From positions 29,422,120 to 29,486,119 of the forward strand of contig OZ026520.1 in NCBI GenBank assembly GCA_964019695.1: a DNA stretch of 64,000 bases. Direction: 5' to 3'. Origin of the DNA: Loripinus fragilis. Lineage: Eukaryota; Mollusca; Bivalvia; Lucinida; Lucinidae. How positions within the stretch are numbered: the stretch's first letter is position 1; the number at the start of each line of letters is the position of its first letter. The notes beneath the pieces are model-generated. The model was not told the DNA's origin, searched no databases, and saw only the letters and a program-made list of their open reading frames with translations. Both the position numbers and the translations under genes were made by a program. Below are positions 1 through 11,490 of this stretch, piece by piece.

Positions 1-61
1 TAGGGGTCTTTCATGCAAACCAAATATCTATGTGTCTTGATCCACATCTGAATTAAGGGTG

Positions 62-595
62 AGGTTGGCGCCGTTAAACCGGTTTAAGCCCTCCAGTAAA
101 AGTATTTTACTGACCGTTCCAAGGGGGTGCTTCTTTTGTGGATTGTTTTTCGTAGTTATGCTTCATGTTGGTGTGTGTTGTGCTGAGGTGTCTGTTCCTT
201 GTAGCCTTGTGGTCACCTGCAGGGAAAGGGCTGACCTCTTGGCTGCCGTGTTTGTTGTGTTTTGTCACTTTCCCAAACGTGTTCTGGTCCACATCAGAAA
301 TAAGGGCGAGGTTGGCGCTGTAAAACTGGTTTAAGCCCTCCAGTAAAATATTTTACTGACCGTTCCAAGGCGGTACTTCTTTTGTGGATCTTTTATGTTT
401 TTGTTCTGTCTTGTGTTTGCTATGTTTTGTGCGCGTCTGTTTATATGTGCTTCGTGGTCACCTGCTGGGAAAGGGCTGACCTCTTGGCTCTCGTTTGTGG
501 TGTCTTCTGTGAGTTTGTCACTTTCCCATTGGTATCCTGGGTCAGGTGTGGTACTTGATTGTATCGATTCCTGATCTTTGCAACCTTACTTACTT
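62..595 (+). repeat. Repeat family H, two tandem copies
   Basis: A segment beginning near ggtttaagccctccagtaaa occurs at about 90 and again at 330, followed in each by text such as gggaaagggctgacctcttg. The same family is present in reverse orientation at 34940-35165 and 54002-54262, where the shared block includes caatcaagtaccacacctga. The reading frame at 59-334 is repeat sequence and not a gene. Confidence 0.7.
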
Positions 596-669
596 AGAAA
601 AAAACAGCAGATGACAAAGGGGGCAAAGATTTAAAGCCCCAATCACAACAAAAAATTGTCTACTTTTGA

Positions 670-765
670 TATCTTTTCTGCAAACAGTGTAGAACCAGAT
701 CAGACTGCTTCTGTAAGTCTTCGAGCAGTCTGATCTAGGTCCACACTGTTTGCCTCTTTACTAAC
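670..765. repeat. Foldback hairpin (family C core)
   Basis: The sequence around agaccagatcagactgcttc and its complement agcagtctgatctaggtcca folds back on itself. This core recurs more than a dozen times in the introns. Confidence 0.65.
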
Positions 766-861
766 ATTAGTCAACAAGGTCAGCGTGTTAGGTAGGGGAT
801 AAATCTTTGGGCTCAGTAGCAAAGAAAAACACCATAAGGCCCACAGTATTTAAATTTCTCA

Positions 862-925
862 ACTGAAACCTGTTTAACTGAAAGATCGTTGATGGGACGT
901 AAAGAATTAAATCAAACAAACAAAT
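862..925 (+). mobile_element. 3' remnant of SINE family 1
   Basis: The segment matches only the tail of the complete SINEs: the tgtttaactgaaagat block, then a short spacer and aatcaaacaaacaaa. The tRNA-like head is missing. Confidence 0.6.
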
Positions 926-1222
926 GAAACCTCAAAAGAACTGTGTCAATGAGACAGTTCTTTTGAGCACCCAAAACAAATGTTCTCGGGTTTTTTGTTT
1001 TTTTTTGTTGTGGGAGGGGGGGTGTTAAGGGGGGAGAGTACTGAAGTCATCAAACATGTGTTGTAGTTATGAAAGTTACAGTGTAGGTTTGCTTGACCCT
1101 ATTGCATTTAAAATGGCCACAGGAAATATTCTCAGGTTGATTTATTTTGGTGGGGGTGGGGGGGTTTGAGGGGACTCATCAAAAATGTGTTGTAGTTATG
1201 ACAGTTACAGTGTAGGGGCCAG

Positions 1223-1421
1223 GGAGCGCAGTGGCTCAGTGGTAGAGTGCTTGACTAGAGACAGAGAGGCCCTAGGTTCGAGCCTCACTGGCGTCACTGC
1301 GTTGTGTCTTTGAGCAAGACACATTAATCATAGCTTATTACTGGTTCATCCCAGGAAGACCAGTCCCTACATTACTGAAAGATTGTTGATTGGACTTAAA
1401 GAATCAAATCAAACAAACACA
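1223..1421 (+). mobile_element. tRNA-derived SINE, family 1, complete with 14-bp target-site duplication
   Basis: The head carries a pol III A box (tggctcagtggtagagtgc) and a B box (ggttcgagcctc); the tail ends in aaatcaaacaaacac. The direct repeat agtgtaggggccag flanks it perfectly at 1209-1222 and 1422-1435, which fixes both ends of the insertion. The tRNA-like head is not a functional tRNA gene, because it continues into SINE body with no acceptor-stem closure. Confidence 0.9.
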
Positions 1422-1461
1422 AGTGTAGGGGCCAGCTCATAAGATAATTACAAGGGGCTTA

Positions 1462-1600
1462 ATTGTTATCCTGCTAGTGTTATTTGCTGATAACTTTTGC
1501 AAGCAGTTTGGATCCCAACCAGTCCCGACAAAAAGTCCAGCCAGATCTGGGTCCAAACTGTTCAACACACTGATGGTATTCCTTGAAAGAATTTTTATCA
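1462..1600. repeat. Foldback family C2, partial
   Basis: Contains the family signature of a gataacttttgcaagcagtt block, a palindromic atccagatc-type core, then tgatggtattccttgaaaga. The inner TIR on the right is absent. Confidence 0.55.
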
Positions 1601-2805
1601 TACCCCTGATAAACTGTGTTTGCTGGGGTATACTGTTTCAGGGTGTCTGTCCATCAATTTTTCCGTCCGACCAATGGTAACGTTTTGTTTCCTAGACCTT
1701 GAAGACTAATTGTTGGAATTTCATCAAACCTTTCAAAAATATTCATATCTACAAGACATAGATATTTTTATAAAAAAGTAAGGGCTAGGGGCCGATTCTA
1801 TTTGAGTTATTTCCCTTTGTAATTCTAAATTGCTTTTTATATAGGGCTTATGCTTATGCTATGATAGTGCATACACGGGCTGATCAACTCCTATGAACAT
1901 AGACAATTTTCCCCTACTATGGCTTAGTGCCTTCATGGGCTGATCAGCTCCTACCGCAGCATTTGATGGAGCAACTTGATACTTTGTCTTCACAATTCAG
2001 ACACATTCAATGAACATATATATGAAGAAGTTTGTGTCCAAATTTTTTTTGGAGGAAAAATGACAGCTGTGAGAACTTAGACAGTTTTCCCCTTATATGG
2101 CTTTTGTATACGCATAGATAGTGCCTTCATGGGCTGATCAGCTCCTTTTGTTGGAGCAATTTGACATTTTGTTTTCACAATGTAGACACATTAAACACAT
2201 GCATGAAGGAGTTTGATTCCAAAAAAATAATTTTTGACAAAATGATGGCTATGAGAACTTAAGACTGTTTTTTCTAATATAACTTTTGTATGTTTTGTGC
2301 CTTCAAAGGTCGATCAATTCCTACCACAGCTTTTGATGAATTAATACAATATTTCACATACACAATGTAAACATATTAACAAATGCATGAAGGAGTTTGG
2401 TGCAAAAAAAAATATTCTTTTACAGAATTTCATCTATGAGAACAATTTTTCCTTTATAAGCTTTGATATATTCAGATGTGATGTTTTCTGTGCATTTTAT
2501 CTTAACCCTTAAAGCACCACCTATAATTTGCAGCAGACGACAATTTAAGATTTTGCTGCTTTTTTCAAAAATAACAAATAAGGCATGATATTTCATACCT
2601 TATCTTTTTGAAAATTGAAAAGATGTCGCAAAATTTGTCGTCTGCTGCAGTTGTGATTGCACTTTAAGGATTAACAAATGTTACAGATTGCCAACTTAAA
2701 GATCAGTTGTACTGATTCTACAGAAGCCTTTTCAAAATTAAGGTTTGCTGGTTTGAATCATCACTTGCCAAAACTAAGTGTTTTTTTCACTGACTGGGAT
2801 ATCTA
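1600..2805 (+). repeat. Repeat family J, diverged copy with internal direct repeats
   Basis: Shares long stretches with 38362-39228, for example agtaagggctaggggcc and the right end atatctaataag followed by gttgcttattgactctt. Inside, a unit of about 200 bases repeats, marked by cttcatgggctgatcagctc. A separate foldback element (2502-2674) has inserted into it. Confidence 0.65.
2502..2674. mobile_element. Foldback element, family D-prime
   Basis: The ends are inverted copies, ttaacccttaaagcaccacc at the left and tgcactttaaggattaa at the right. Internal arms carry cagcagacgacaatt and its complement. Related copies lie at 43258-43468 and 43778-44042. No coding sequence, so non-autonomous. Confidence 0.75.
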
Positions 2806-2925
2806 ATAAGTGTTGCTTATTGACTCTTATTTCATTTGAAAAGGTTGACTTTGAAAATCATCAGACCTCAATTTATTGTACAAAATTTCTTTGCATGCAG
2901 TTAAATAAAATTTCATATGCTGTAG

Positions 2926-3104
2926 GTTACATTCATACTAATGGTGGAAGTTCTACAAAGGCCGGAGGAGGAGGTGGTCTTATAGGGATAGTGTACACAC
3001 AAGGGTATGTCGCTGCAGAAATGACAGCCTATGGTGGCTCTGGAGGGCTTGATAATGCTGCTGCCGGTGTAATCTACATCAAGAATAGTGAATTCATTAA
3101 AAAG
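2926..3104 (+). CDS. Exon 1 (first in window): end of glycine core 1
   Basis: Residues 1-59 of the window protein. The acceptor is tgctgtag before gttac and the donor is aaag before gtaact. The exon enters in phase 1, completing a Gly codon begun upstream, and leaves in phase 0. It encodes the end of a core: NGGSSTKAGGGGGLIGIVY, then YGGSGG and AAAGVIYIK, the module-closing block. A second AG at 2899-2900 could extend it by 26 bases, but the phase-1 Gly split is typical of this gene and favours 2926. Confidence 0.8.
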
Positions 3105-3127
3105 GTAACTTAAAATTTGTATTAACC

Positions 3128-3355
3128 TTAACCCATTTATGCCTAATGGAATTTACCGTCCTTATCATTTGGACGAATCCATTTTGAATTTAAGGGTTGT
3201 TGGGTGGTAAATTTCAATCTCATTCAATTTTCAAAGTATATTTTGTAAACAAACAGTGCAAAACCTGATCAGATGCCGTGTTCTGTGGCATCTGATCTGG
3301 TTTTTCACTGTTTGCTGATGTCCCACAAAAAGGACTCTAGGCTTAAATGGGTTAA
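3128..3355. mobile_element. Foldback element, family C3
   Basis: The inverted ends are ttaacccatttatgcct and aggcttaaatgggttaa. The centre is a hairpin around aaacctgatcagatgcc and ggcatctgatctggttt. Sister copies lie at 24615-24832 and 44561-44770. Confidence 0.75.
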
Positions 3356-3502
3356 AGTGATGCAAAAATACATCTGAAAATGTCATCCAGATGCAGCATA
3401 TGTATGCTAAAATTATGTTAATAACTCATGTTAGTAAAGAGACAAATAATGTAGACCCAGATCAGACTGCTCCTACAGGTTATATCTAAAATCATGTTAA
3501 TT

Positions 3503-3739
3503 GAGCCACAACATGAGATTTATAACAATGCGGCATGTGTGACCAGCAAAGCCTCAGATCAGCCTGTGCATATGCCCAGTCTGATCAGAGCCTTTGCTCG
3601 TCACTTGAATATTCCATGATTCTTAGGCTACTGATGGAACATTATTTGGAATTTGTAAGTTTAAAAGGAGGCTGAACAGGCTTGTCTGAGTCTACACATG
3701 TCAAAATACCACATTGTTGGAAATCACATGTCACGGCTC
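3503..3739. mobile_element. MITE family B
   Basis: The inverted ends are gagccacaacatgagattt and gaaatcacatgtcacggctc, with inner arms containing aacaatgcgg and ccacattgtt. Other copies: 10461-10656, 20280-20515, 26603-26839, 28147-28570 (split) and 61928-62137. Confidence 0.75.
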
Positions 3740-3918
3740 TTATAATGAAGTGTACTGTAATCAATTTCGTTTTCATACAGTATCTCCTCACAGGTGACCA
3801 TTTTGTGTAGTCTTGATACTGATACACTTTCATCGTCATTTTCCTAGAATTCCTTTATAAAATTCCATCGTTGAAATCATTTGGGAGCCACAGAATAATG
3901 ATGTTATACCAAAAGTCA

Positions 3919-4110
3919 TAGGTTCAGATAAGGATAGTTTGTGCACCTAAAATTGCATTTATTTCCTTACCCATCAATTTAAACATGTGTTTTGTGTGCT
4001 CAAAAGTACCGTCTCAATGAGACGGTTCTTTTGAGTACCCACAACATATGTTTTGGTTGAGAAATGAGAAAAATAATTTTCAAGTACACACTCTTATCTG
4101 GAGGCCTGAA
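3919..4110. mobile_element. Foldback element, family E
   Basis: The central near-perfect palindrome reads caaaagtaccgtctcaat and continues into gagacggttcttttgag. The outer arms end in cagataag and cttatctgg. This is the commonest foldback type in the window. Confidence 0.7.
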
Positions 4111-4565
4111 AGTCATGTTATAATGAGGGGTGTTATGAAGGGACAAGACTGTTATGCATTTCATTAACACAGGATGTCTCCTTACAGGGGACCTTAAAAA
4201 GTAACCCTGAAACTGATACATGGTCATTTTCTTATAATTTTGTAAAATTCCATGGTAATAATAATTTAGGAGCCACAACATGACCATGTTATATCTAGTG
4301 GGACAAAATTATTTCAATATTGCACTTGTCCTGCGGGACAAGTGACTTACAATTTTCACTGGTCCTGCAAACACATGTACTTGTCCTTTAAAAGTGTATA
4401 CAATAAAGAACATAAGGGAGTAATATGACTTATGAAGTTCCTTGTACCACTGTTAAGATGATATTTACCCAGTCAAATGCATAACTGCATCCCATATACT
4501 GACAAAAAGATTTCACAGTCAATACTCAGAAAATGCTAGTATATCCTCAGATTTTAGGGTGAAAC

Positions 4566-4650
4566 TAGAAAGGATGATTAATGCTTCCCAAAGCACTCCT
4601 ACAGGAAGAGTGCTTTGGGAAGAATTACTCTTCCTTTCTAGATTTCATGT
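4566..4650. repeat. Inverted repeat hairpin
   Basis: The arm cttcccaaagcactcct pairs with aggaagagtgctttgggaag, and outer arms aaactagaaagga and tcctttctagattt also pair. No other copy noticed. Confidence 0.6.
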
Positions 4651-4761
4651 GTAAATACGAGCGGACAAGTAGAATTTTGTCTCCTGATATCCTGATTCAT
4701 TTTATAATGAGGTGTGTTATAAAGGGACTGGATTGTAATTAAAGTTTCATTCTCCTTGCAG

Positions 4762-5989
4762 GCAACTGTAAAGAGTAATCTTGACACTGATGCAGTTTCC
4801 ACACTGGTTGTCGATTCAACTATGGTTTTGGTTGGTTCTGGCCAGTTAAGCACAGTGGAGATTATTGGTCCAGCTATTGCAGGATTTCTTCCGCGAGCCA
4901 ACCCACCTCAGTTGACAGTATCCATAACAACCATAACTGGTACTGCAGAATCCCTATTCAGAATTGGACAAAATATCATTGTTGCCTGGGGTGATGACTC
5001 TGAACTTCATATTGATTCACCCATACATGTGGACGAATACGGAACCCTAACCCTACCAGAGACAATTTATATTGAAAATGGGGGCAAGTTAGATGTTTGT
5101 GGTACACTAACATCAGATACAAGAAGTATCACATCTCGAAACGGTGGTGAGGTACGGTTTTCAGGTTCAGCAACATCTATTGATGTTTATGAACTTCTCA
5201 TTGATTATAAGGGGCATCTTGGGCCCTCAGCCTACTGCACTGAGTCATCGGCAAAGTTCTCAATCAAAACAGCATTTTATAATACGTCTTCAGATTTTAA
5301 TGTGGACAGCAGTAAAATTTCAATCAGCGCAGGAACTAAAGGTGAACTAAGCAAGATTGGTTCCGCTCTAACAAACACAACCTGTAAGGATAAAGGTAAC
5401 CTTGAACTGAAAAGGAACCAGTATTGTGAGATAACGACAGGAACCTTTAACTATGGTACAATAACACTTCACCCAGGATCTGACTTAAGAATCCTCGGAC
5501 ATGCATCTGGTACGAAAAAAACAACAATTAACGCTGACAATATAGTTGTCATGTTCCAAGCTAAAATCTCAAGTATTGGTAAAGGGTTCCAGTCCGGAGG
5601 CCCGGGTGCACCCTCAGTATCAGACCAAGGGGCCTCTCGCGGAGGAGGAGGACTTGCATATGGAAAGGTTAATGCTCCCATGGAATATGGCAGTAATGCT
5701 AAAGGTGCCACGGCAAGCAGTAAACGTGGCGGAGGACAGATCAAACTTGATGTTAAATATTCTCTAACTGTTGATGGTGAGATTGACGTCAGTGCTCAAG
5801 AGAAAGGATCAGGTGGATCAGTCTACATCATTGCTTCAGAGATGAGTGGCTTCGGTACAATCACAGCAGATGGTGGATCTGGCGGTGGTGGCGGTGGCAG
5901 GATTGCTCTAAAAATAGATGAATATTCATTCACTGGTGACTTCTCAGTCCAAGGAGGCACGGATAGCTCAGGAAAAAAGACTTCAGCAG
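4762..5989 (+). CDS. Exon 2: most of module 2 in one exon
   Basis: Residues 60-468 plus the first base of Gly469. The acceptor is ctccttgcag and the donor is agcag before gttggt. It enters in phase 0, matching exon 1, and leaves in phase 1. The first 270 residues are the beta-rich half, including KGNLELKRNQYCE. The glycine core follows: SRGGGGLAYGKVNAPMEYGS, KRGGGQIKLDV, SLTVDGEIDVSA, GSGGSVYIIA, GFGTITADGGSGGGGGGRI and GGTDSSGKKTSAG. The TVYIDQ that normally follows AAG lies in exon 3. This module departs most from the others in its first half, with four Cys and no clear GDxTG motif. Confidence 0.92.
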
Positions 5990-6049
5990 GTTGGTACATG
6001 TGAGAATGTAACCGCAGGCCTATGCATAAGAGTGTGTTATCATTTTTTT

Positions 6050-6135
6050 TTCTTATTTCTCCAAAGAACCACCACAATGAGACTGTTCTTTTGAGCACCC
6101 AAAACAAATGTTTAAACTGATGGATAGTAAAATAT
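6050..6135. repeat. Foldback family E, fragment
   Basis: The half-palindrome agaaccaccacaatgagact with gttcttttgagcacccaaaa matches the family E centre; the outer arms are missing. Confidence 0.5.
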
Positions 6136-6475
6136 TTCCAATTTACTCCCAAAAGATCTGTAATATGTACCTCATACAGAGAAAACCTGTATTTGGGATA
6201 TAGGACAAGTCTATGCTCAAACCAGTCTACTCATATACAGAGCCTAGCTAGTGTATATAAATTGTTCATGTAGCAAGTTTAGCTGTTACACTTTTCAGAT
6301 CGAGAGAGAGAATAAACAAACGATCAGGATGATTTGCTGCATAAATACACAGACTGTTTGTGCCTTCATTGTTTGCATGCAGCAAAGTGAGGTTCTACTG
6401 CTAGGAGGCCCATATATTGCTATATCAGCAATGTCATGCTATATCTGATGAATACTTCCCATAACAGATAGGGCC

Positions 6476-6660
6476 AGTTAAGCAAAATATTTGAGCGTAA
6501 AATTGTGATTATTTTCTTATCCATCTGTTTACACATGTGTTTTGGGTGCTCAAAAGAACCGTCTGAATCGAGACGATTCTTTTGAGTACCCACAACAAAT
6601 GTTTTGGTTGAGAAAGAAAAATAATAATTTTCAGTGACACACTCTTGTCTGGGGGCCTGC
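6476..6660. mobile_element. Foldback element, family E
   Basis: Palindromic centre aaaagaaccgtctgaatcg and gacgattcttttgag, with the right arm ending in cacactcttgtctggg. Confidence 0.7.
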
Positions 6661-6960
6661 AACAGTTAATCATGAGAAAATGTGTTGACAAATTATTGCG
6701 CTCGTTGCCATATTTATGCAGTAAATAATGTGAAATCAATCACTCCAAAATGAAATAAAACTCCATGAAATCAAAAGAAAATCAATATTTACCAACAAAA
6801 TCTAATTCAATGGAATCTGAATCCATCGTGGGTGAATCTTTTGAAAGTCTGGAATTTCCAGCATCCCCGGGCGGGAGATATGATATATATGTAAGAGGTG
6901 AGTTACAGTGCCTTACTGTCAAAATAGTTCCCCAGTACTTAGATCATCATTCTGGGTAAC

Positions 6961-7047
6961 CCAGGCATGATCCTTTCTGTACCCACTGCATTCATCATTG
7001 ATGAATGCAGTGGGTACAGAATGGATCACGCCTAGGTTACGGAGTAT
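6961..7047. repeat. Long inverted repeat hairpin
   Basis: Arm tacccactgcattcatcat pairs with atgaatgcagtgggtaca; the outer arms gtaacccaggcatgatcc and ggatcacgcctaggttac also pair. A shorter hairpin, aacataaggcc with the reverse arm, follows at about 7150-7180. Confidence 0.65.
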
Positions 7048-7322
7048 GTTTGATCACTAGAATCACACAAAACTGGAATTATAAGCAAGAAACTTCATTT
7101 TTGTGTGAATTTATTCAGTGTTTTAAACTCTGTTATATCTTACAAAGTTAACATAAGGCCTTCAGGCTTTATGTTAAGTTTTTGACTGATTGCCAGAGTT
7201 TACACACCATTTAAATCTACAAAAATAATTTTGTGTATTATATTAGTCTTTTTTAGGATTTAGATAAAATTTTCTGGATTTTTGAATTTTCTAACTAACA
7301 CTTGTTCTTTTGTCTGTTTCAG

Positions 7323-9926
7323 GCACAGTATATATAGATCAGCCTGGTTCCAAGAAACTTATAGTGTCTGGTGGTGCAACAGAAACTGTTCTGAAATCAT
7401 CCATGGGGATCCCTCAACCACTTGAACAACTTAGTATTGAGCATGGGGCAGTAGTCAAGATTGACTCTGATCTTACTGTTGAAGAGTTGTTATGGTCTGA
7501 GACAAGTTCTGATGAAATCTGCAAGCTTATTGTTGGGAAAGACAATACTTTGACGGTAACCACACTTGGTGATCCTCATAAAGGTGTTTCCTGCAATATT
7601 GAAATAGAAGATGGATCTGCTCTATCTGGTGATACATTACTTGTTGCAGGAACAAGTCCTAAACTTGATGTTTCAGGTCATTTGGATGTTAACAGTGTGA
7701 CAATCTACAATAAAGGGATCTTCAATGTAGCCAGCACAGCTGAGCTCTCTTGTCGCTCACTGACTCTGTCTGCTTGGTCAGTTACACAGGTTGAGTTGGA
7801 AAGTCTTCCCAGTTTTGAGGATTTGGTTATAGGATTTGAAGCAGAAGTAAATTTCCAACATGAATTGGTTGAATTACAAGTGACTAAGTTACAGATGGAC
7901 TCCGGATCAAAGCTAACAGTGTTAAGTGCAAGCAAAACTGTAACTATAGATGCAACAGAAGTAATATTACATGATTCTTCCAGTATTGATGTGAGTCAGG
8001 GCGGAGATGTAGCTGGTCTTGGAGTAGGATCAAATGGTAAAGGAGCAAGTCATGGAGGAGAAGGTGGTGGCAATTCTGGAAATGCTTATGGTAAAAGTAA
8101 AAATCCTACAGACAAAGGCAGTGGAAATGATGCGACTGGTGGTGGTGGTGTCATAACTATTAACACAGCTACTGCCATTCTTGATGGCAATTTAATCAGT
8201 GATGGTAAAGATTCATCCAGTGGAGGATCTATCTATATATCTGCTACAACATCCATAGAAGGCCATGGTTACATATCAGCATCTGGAGGTGATGGAGGGG
8301 AAAATGGTGGAGGTGGTGGTAGAATCGCTCTTATCACTCAAAAGTTTACATCTTTTCACGGTAAAGTAGTCAGCTATGGTGGTTCAGGCTCATCTCATCA
8401 TGGAGCAGCAGGAACTATTTATGAAGAATATGTTCAGTCTGGCAACACAATTAAAAACTTAATACTGGATAACAACAACAAAGAAACTGATGCATTAACT
8501 GTTGTTATTGGTGTGAATGATGTGACAGAATTAAAAATATTTGGACATGCCAATGCTATGTTTGGTGAAAGCTCCACTAATCCCATTGTACTTAGGAGAA
8601 TTACAGGTGATTACACAAGTGTTCTCACTTTGAAATACGGTCAAAGGATGGAAATAGCAACAGCTTATGGTACCATTTATCCATATGCTCTACAGTGTAA
8701 ACTAGTTGTAACTGAGAACACAAGTGTTAAAACCTCACCAAAGCTGTATCTTAAAGGTGGTGGTTCTAACTCTAACAACTTGGAACTAAGTGGAACCATC
8801 AGTAATTTACAAGAGCTAGTCATTGCATCTGGAGGACGAGCTGTAATATATAGTACCAGTCAAACTGGATCAGAACCTGTCGGCACATTATCTCTCAATA
8901 AATTAGATATAATGACGGGTGGTAAACTCTTCCTTGCTACAGATACAATGGACCAGTACACATTAAAGGTAACAAATGGTTTAGATATCAAATATGATGG
9001 AAATTTGACAGCTAGAAACCTTTTAATTACAAACACTCCATATTTACAAGTGGCAGACAATGGCTTATTGAATGTTGATGGTGGATCACTAGATGGCAGT
9101 GTTGGCAATGGAGAGAATGGTGCAGGTGCTAGCCATGGTGGTGCAGGTGGCGCATCTGAAGCTGATGTGGAACCTACAGTACAATATGTAGGTGAATTAC
9201 ATTCTGCGACAGAAGCTGGTTCTGTTGGTGGTGACTTTGCTGAAGGTATTGGTGGTGCAGGTGGTGGCATACTGAAAATATCCCAAGTAATGTCATTGAC
9301 CCTGAATGGCAAGATCAGTGCTGATGGTAAGCCTGGAGTATCAGGAGGAGGAGGGGGCAGTGGTGGGGCTATCAGTCTTACAGATATAACAGATATAAGT
9401 GGATCAGGCACCCTGTCAGTGAAAGGTGGTCATTCAGATAGTGGAGGAGGAGGAGGTGGAGGCAGGATCAAGTTGGAGGTAACAGGTAATGATAAGTTTG
9501 AAGGTGATTACAGTCTACAGGGTGGATCATCTATTGATGGAGGTGCAGGGGGGTCAGGTACAGCTTCAATACGTTCTGGCACAACAGTCAACGTTTACAT
9601 TGATAATTCCGACATTTCTGGTGCAGATGCTGCTATTGATGGCAAAACTGTAATTCATCTTGAAGGAGAGACTTATTCCTATGTGGATAAATTAGATATT
9701 GGGGATGGCACAATTGTTCACTTTATCACAGAACACCTTCATTTCAAGGCCAAATCTCTTCCATGTGGAGCTGGTAGTATGGTTATAGTTGATGATAATG
9801 TTACCTTCAGTGCTGATACAGACCAAGATTACAGCATCCTTCATTGTAGCTTCGACCTCTATGAAAAGGGTGAACTAAGGTTGGCCCCAGCAGTCGAACT
9901 AGCAGGAGAAAAGAATCAATTTGCAG
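7323..9926 (+). CDS. Exon 3: two whole modules without introns
   Basis: Completes Gly469, encodes residues 470-1336 and the first base of Gly1337. The acceptor is ctgtttcag and the donor is ttgcag before gtaagt; phase 1 at both ends. It opens with the module-closing TVYIDQ. Two complete glycine cores follow, at about 8030-8430 (GASHGGEGGG, SSGGSIYIS, GHGYISASGGDGG, GGGGGRIAL, AAGTIYEEY) and 9080-9580 (GASHGGAGG, GGGILKIS, LNGKISADG, GGGGGSGGAISL, GGGGGGGRIKLEV, GGSGTASI). It ends inside the beta-rich half of module 5. The spacing between closings is about 362 then 384 residues. Gly codons appear mostly GGT or GGA. Confidence 0.95.
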
Positions 9927-9949
9927 GTAAGTTTTCAAAATGTTTAGAA

Positions 9950-10450
9950 TAGATATGGCCATCAGGCTAAATATAAATATTTAGGATACATATGTCCATT
10001 TTTCTAAATTTTAGTGTTTAAGGCTAAATAATGTCATGTGCTAACTAATTTTTAGAATTTATATGGTCATGAGTCTCAGTATTAATGTTTAGATTTGATA
10101 TGGTCATGTGTTTTAACATCAATGTTTAGGGTAAATATGGCCACACGTCTCAATGTTAATGTTCAGGTTAAATATGGCCATGTGTCTCAATGTTAATGTT
10201 AAGGTTTAATATGGCCATGTGTCTCAATGTTAATGTTAAGGTTAAATATGGCCATGTGTCTCAATGTTAATGTTCAGGTTAAATATGGCCATGTGTCTCA
10301 ATGTTAATGTTAAGGTTTAATATGGCCATGTGTCTCAATATAAATGTTATGGTTAAATATGTCAATATGTCCAAAGTTAATGTTCAGGCTAGATATGGCC
10401 TTGTGTATCATTATGCATGTTAAGGTTAAATATGGCCTTGTGTAACAAAA
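9950..10450 (+). repeat. Minisatellite, about 37-bp unit
   Basis: The unit tgtctcaatgttaatgtt with ggttaaatatggccatg repeats about ten times; copies from 10140 to 10340 are nearly identical and decay towards both edges. It begins about 25 bases after the exon 3 donor. Confidence 0.85.
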
Positions 10451-10460
10451 TACATGTTAT

Positions 10461-10656
10461 GAGCCGTGACATGAGATTTTCCAACAATGTGTGCAGTCTG
10501 ATCAGAGCCTTTGCTAGTCGCTTGAATATTCTATGAGTGTTCAACTACTGACTTAACACCATTTGGAGTTTCTAAGCTTAATAGGAGGCTGCAGAGGCTC
10601 GTCTGAGTCTACACTTGTCAAAATGCCACATTGTTGGAAGCCACATGTCACGGCTC
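10461..10656. mobile_element. MITE family B, internally deleted
   Basis: Ends gagccgtgacatgagattt and agccacatgtcacggctc are inverted copies. At 196 bases it is about 40 shorter than its relatives and lacks part of the left arm. Confidence 0.75.
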
Positions 10657-10663
10657 ATATGGT

Positions 10664-10878
10664 TTAATCACCTCTTTGCCTGCTAGCGTCCTCTTCTGAT
10701 AACCTTTGCAAACAGTTTGGACCCAGATCAGACCCAACATTGTGTTGGGCCTGGTCTGGATCAAAACTTACAGTTTGATGGTATATTTGAAAGAATTTTT
10801 CAAGAAAGTTGATTTTGAAAAAAAAAATTGAGCAGATGACAAAAAAACATGCGAAATTACCCAGAAGGCAAAAAGTCA
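10664..10878. mobile_element. Foldback element, family C2
   Basis: The hairpin core runs tttggacccagatcagaccc to gggcctggtctggatcaaaa; outer arms are related to cctctttgcctgct and acccagaaggcaaaa. Immediately follows the MITE B copy. Confidence 0.65.
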
Positions 10879-10892
10879 ATATCAAGATAGGA

Positions 10893-11482
10893 TATATATA
10901 CTAGCCAAAAGTTCTAACCGGCCACCTGCATTTTATTGTTTTTCTACAAAATGTAAAATGACATGATTACACTTTTTGCACCTCAAAATAGCCAGACGTG
11001 TCATGTACCCTAGACAGTAAAGATATTGGCAACATTTTCAACAGTTCATGCAGGATGCCCATTTGAACTGTGGTACCCCCATTTTTAAAATTCGCATTTT
11101 GGCACAATTTGTAAGTCATGACTTGTTGAAATAACCCACTTTCACACGCAAAACCTTTTCAGTTCAAAAGCCGAACTCATATTGAACACTATAGTGCTAA
11201 AATGAACACTCCATCTGCATGAGACTTGTTATTATTGGCCGAAGTGTTGAAAATTACCCCACCATCCAGTGCAAGTTCTTGTGAATTTTAAAATTGAGGG
11301 TATGTGTATTCGGCAAAGCCTCCCGGATACAATTTTAAGAATGTTGCTACGCCGATTTCTGGTATCATTTACTAATTGACTGGCCTTTTCGGGAATGAAA
11401 ATGAAATCAAGATTGTGATTAAAGCTTTTAAGAAAATCGATAAAAACACACGTGGCCGGTTAGAACTTTTGACTAGTATATA
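10893..11482. mobile_element. TIR element, family Q (about 590 bp)
   Basis: Left end atatactagccaaaagttct then aaccggccac is matched in inverse by gtggccggttagaacttttg then actagtatatat. The inverted ends are about 30 bases with one mismatch. No open frame suggests a transposase. Confidence 0.8.
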
Positions 11483-11490
11483 TTTTCAGG

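Larger units (their letters stand above)
1..2925. other. Upstream intergenic or intronic DNA, no exon recognised
   Basis: The first exon seen begins in phase 1, so at least one exon lies further 5'. Nothing here reads as glycine-rich module sequence in any frame. The content is mobile elements: a duplicated repeat at 62-595, a hairpin at 670-765, a SINE remnant at 862-925, a diverged direct repeat at about 1010-1216, a complete SINE at 1223-1421, a foldback fragment at 1462-1600 and a long repeat at 1600-2805. Confidence 0.7.

Noticed and set aside
59..334. Frame of 91 residues with a hydrophobic stretch, a possible signal peptide for the gene
   Set aside because: It lies within repeat family H, which occurs elsewhere in reverse orientation, and is not linked by splice phase to exon 1.
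1223..1300. tRNA genes at the heads of the SINEs (also 13921, 28261, 54430, 59644, 60630, 62240)
   Set aside because: A and B boxes are present, but the sequences continue into repeat bodies with matching tails and target duplications, so they are retroposons.
6765..6959. Possible small exon (64-residue frame ending RGDIYVRGEL-like)
   Set aside because: Phases of exons 2 and 3 already match and join SAG to TVYIDQ, the normal module closing. This frame has no module similarity.
8860..9411. Antisense Pro-rich frame opposite exon 3, with similar ones at 51913-52356 and 50806-51090
   Set aside because: GGN codons read in reverse give Pro-rich frames lacking stops. The sense strand has a complete module reading.
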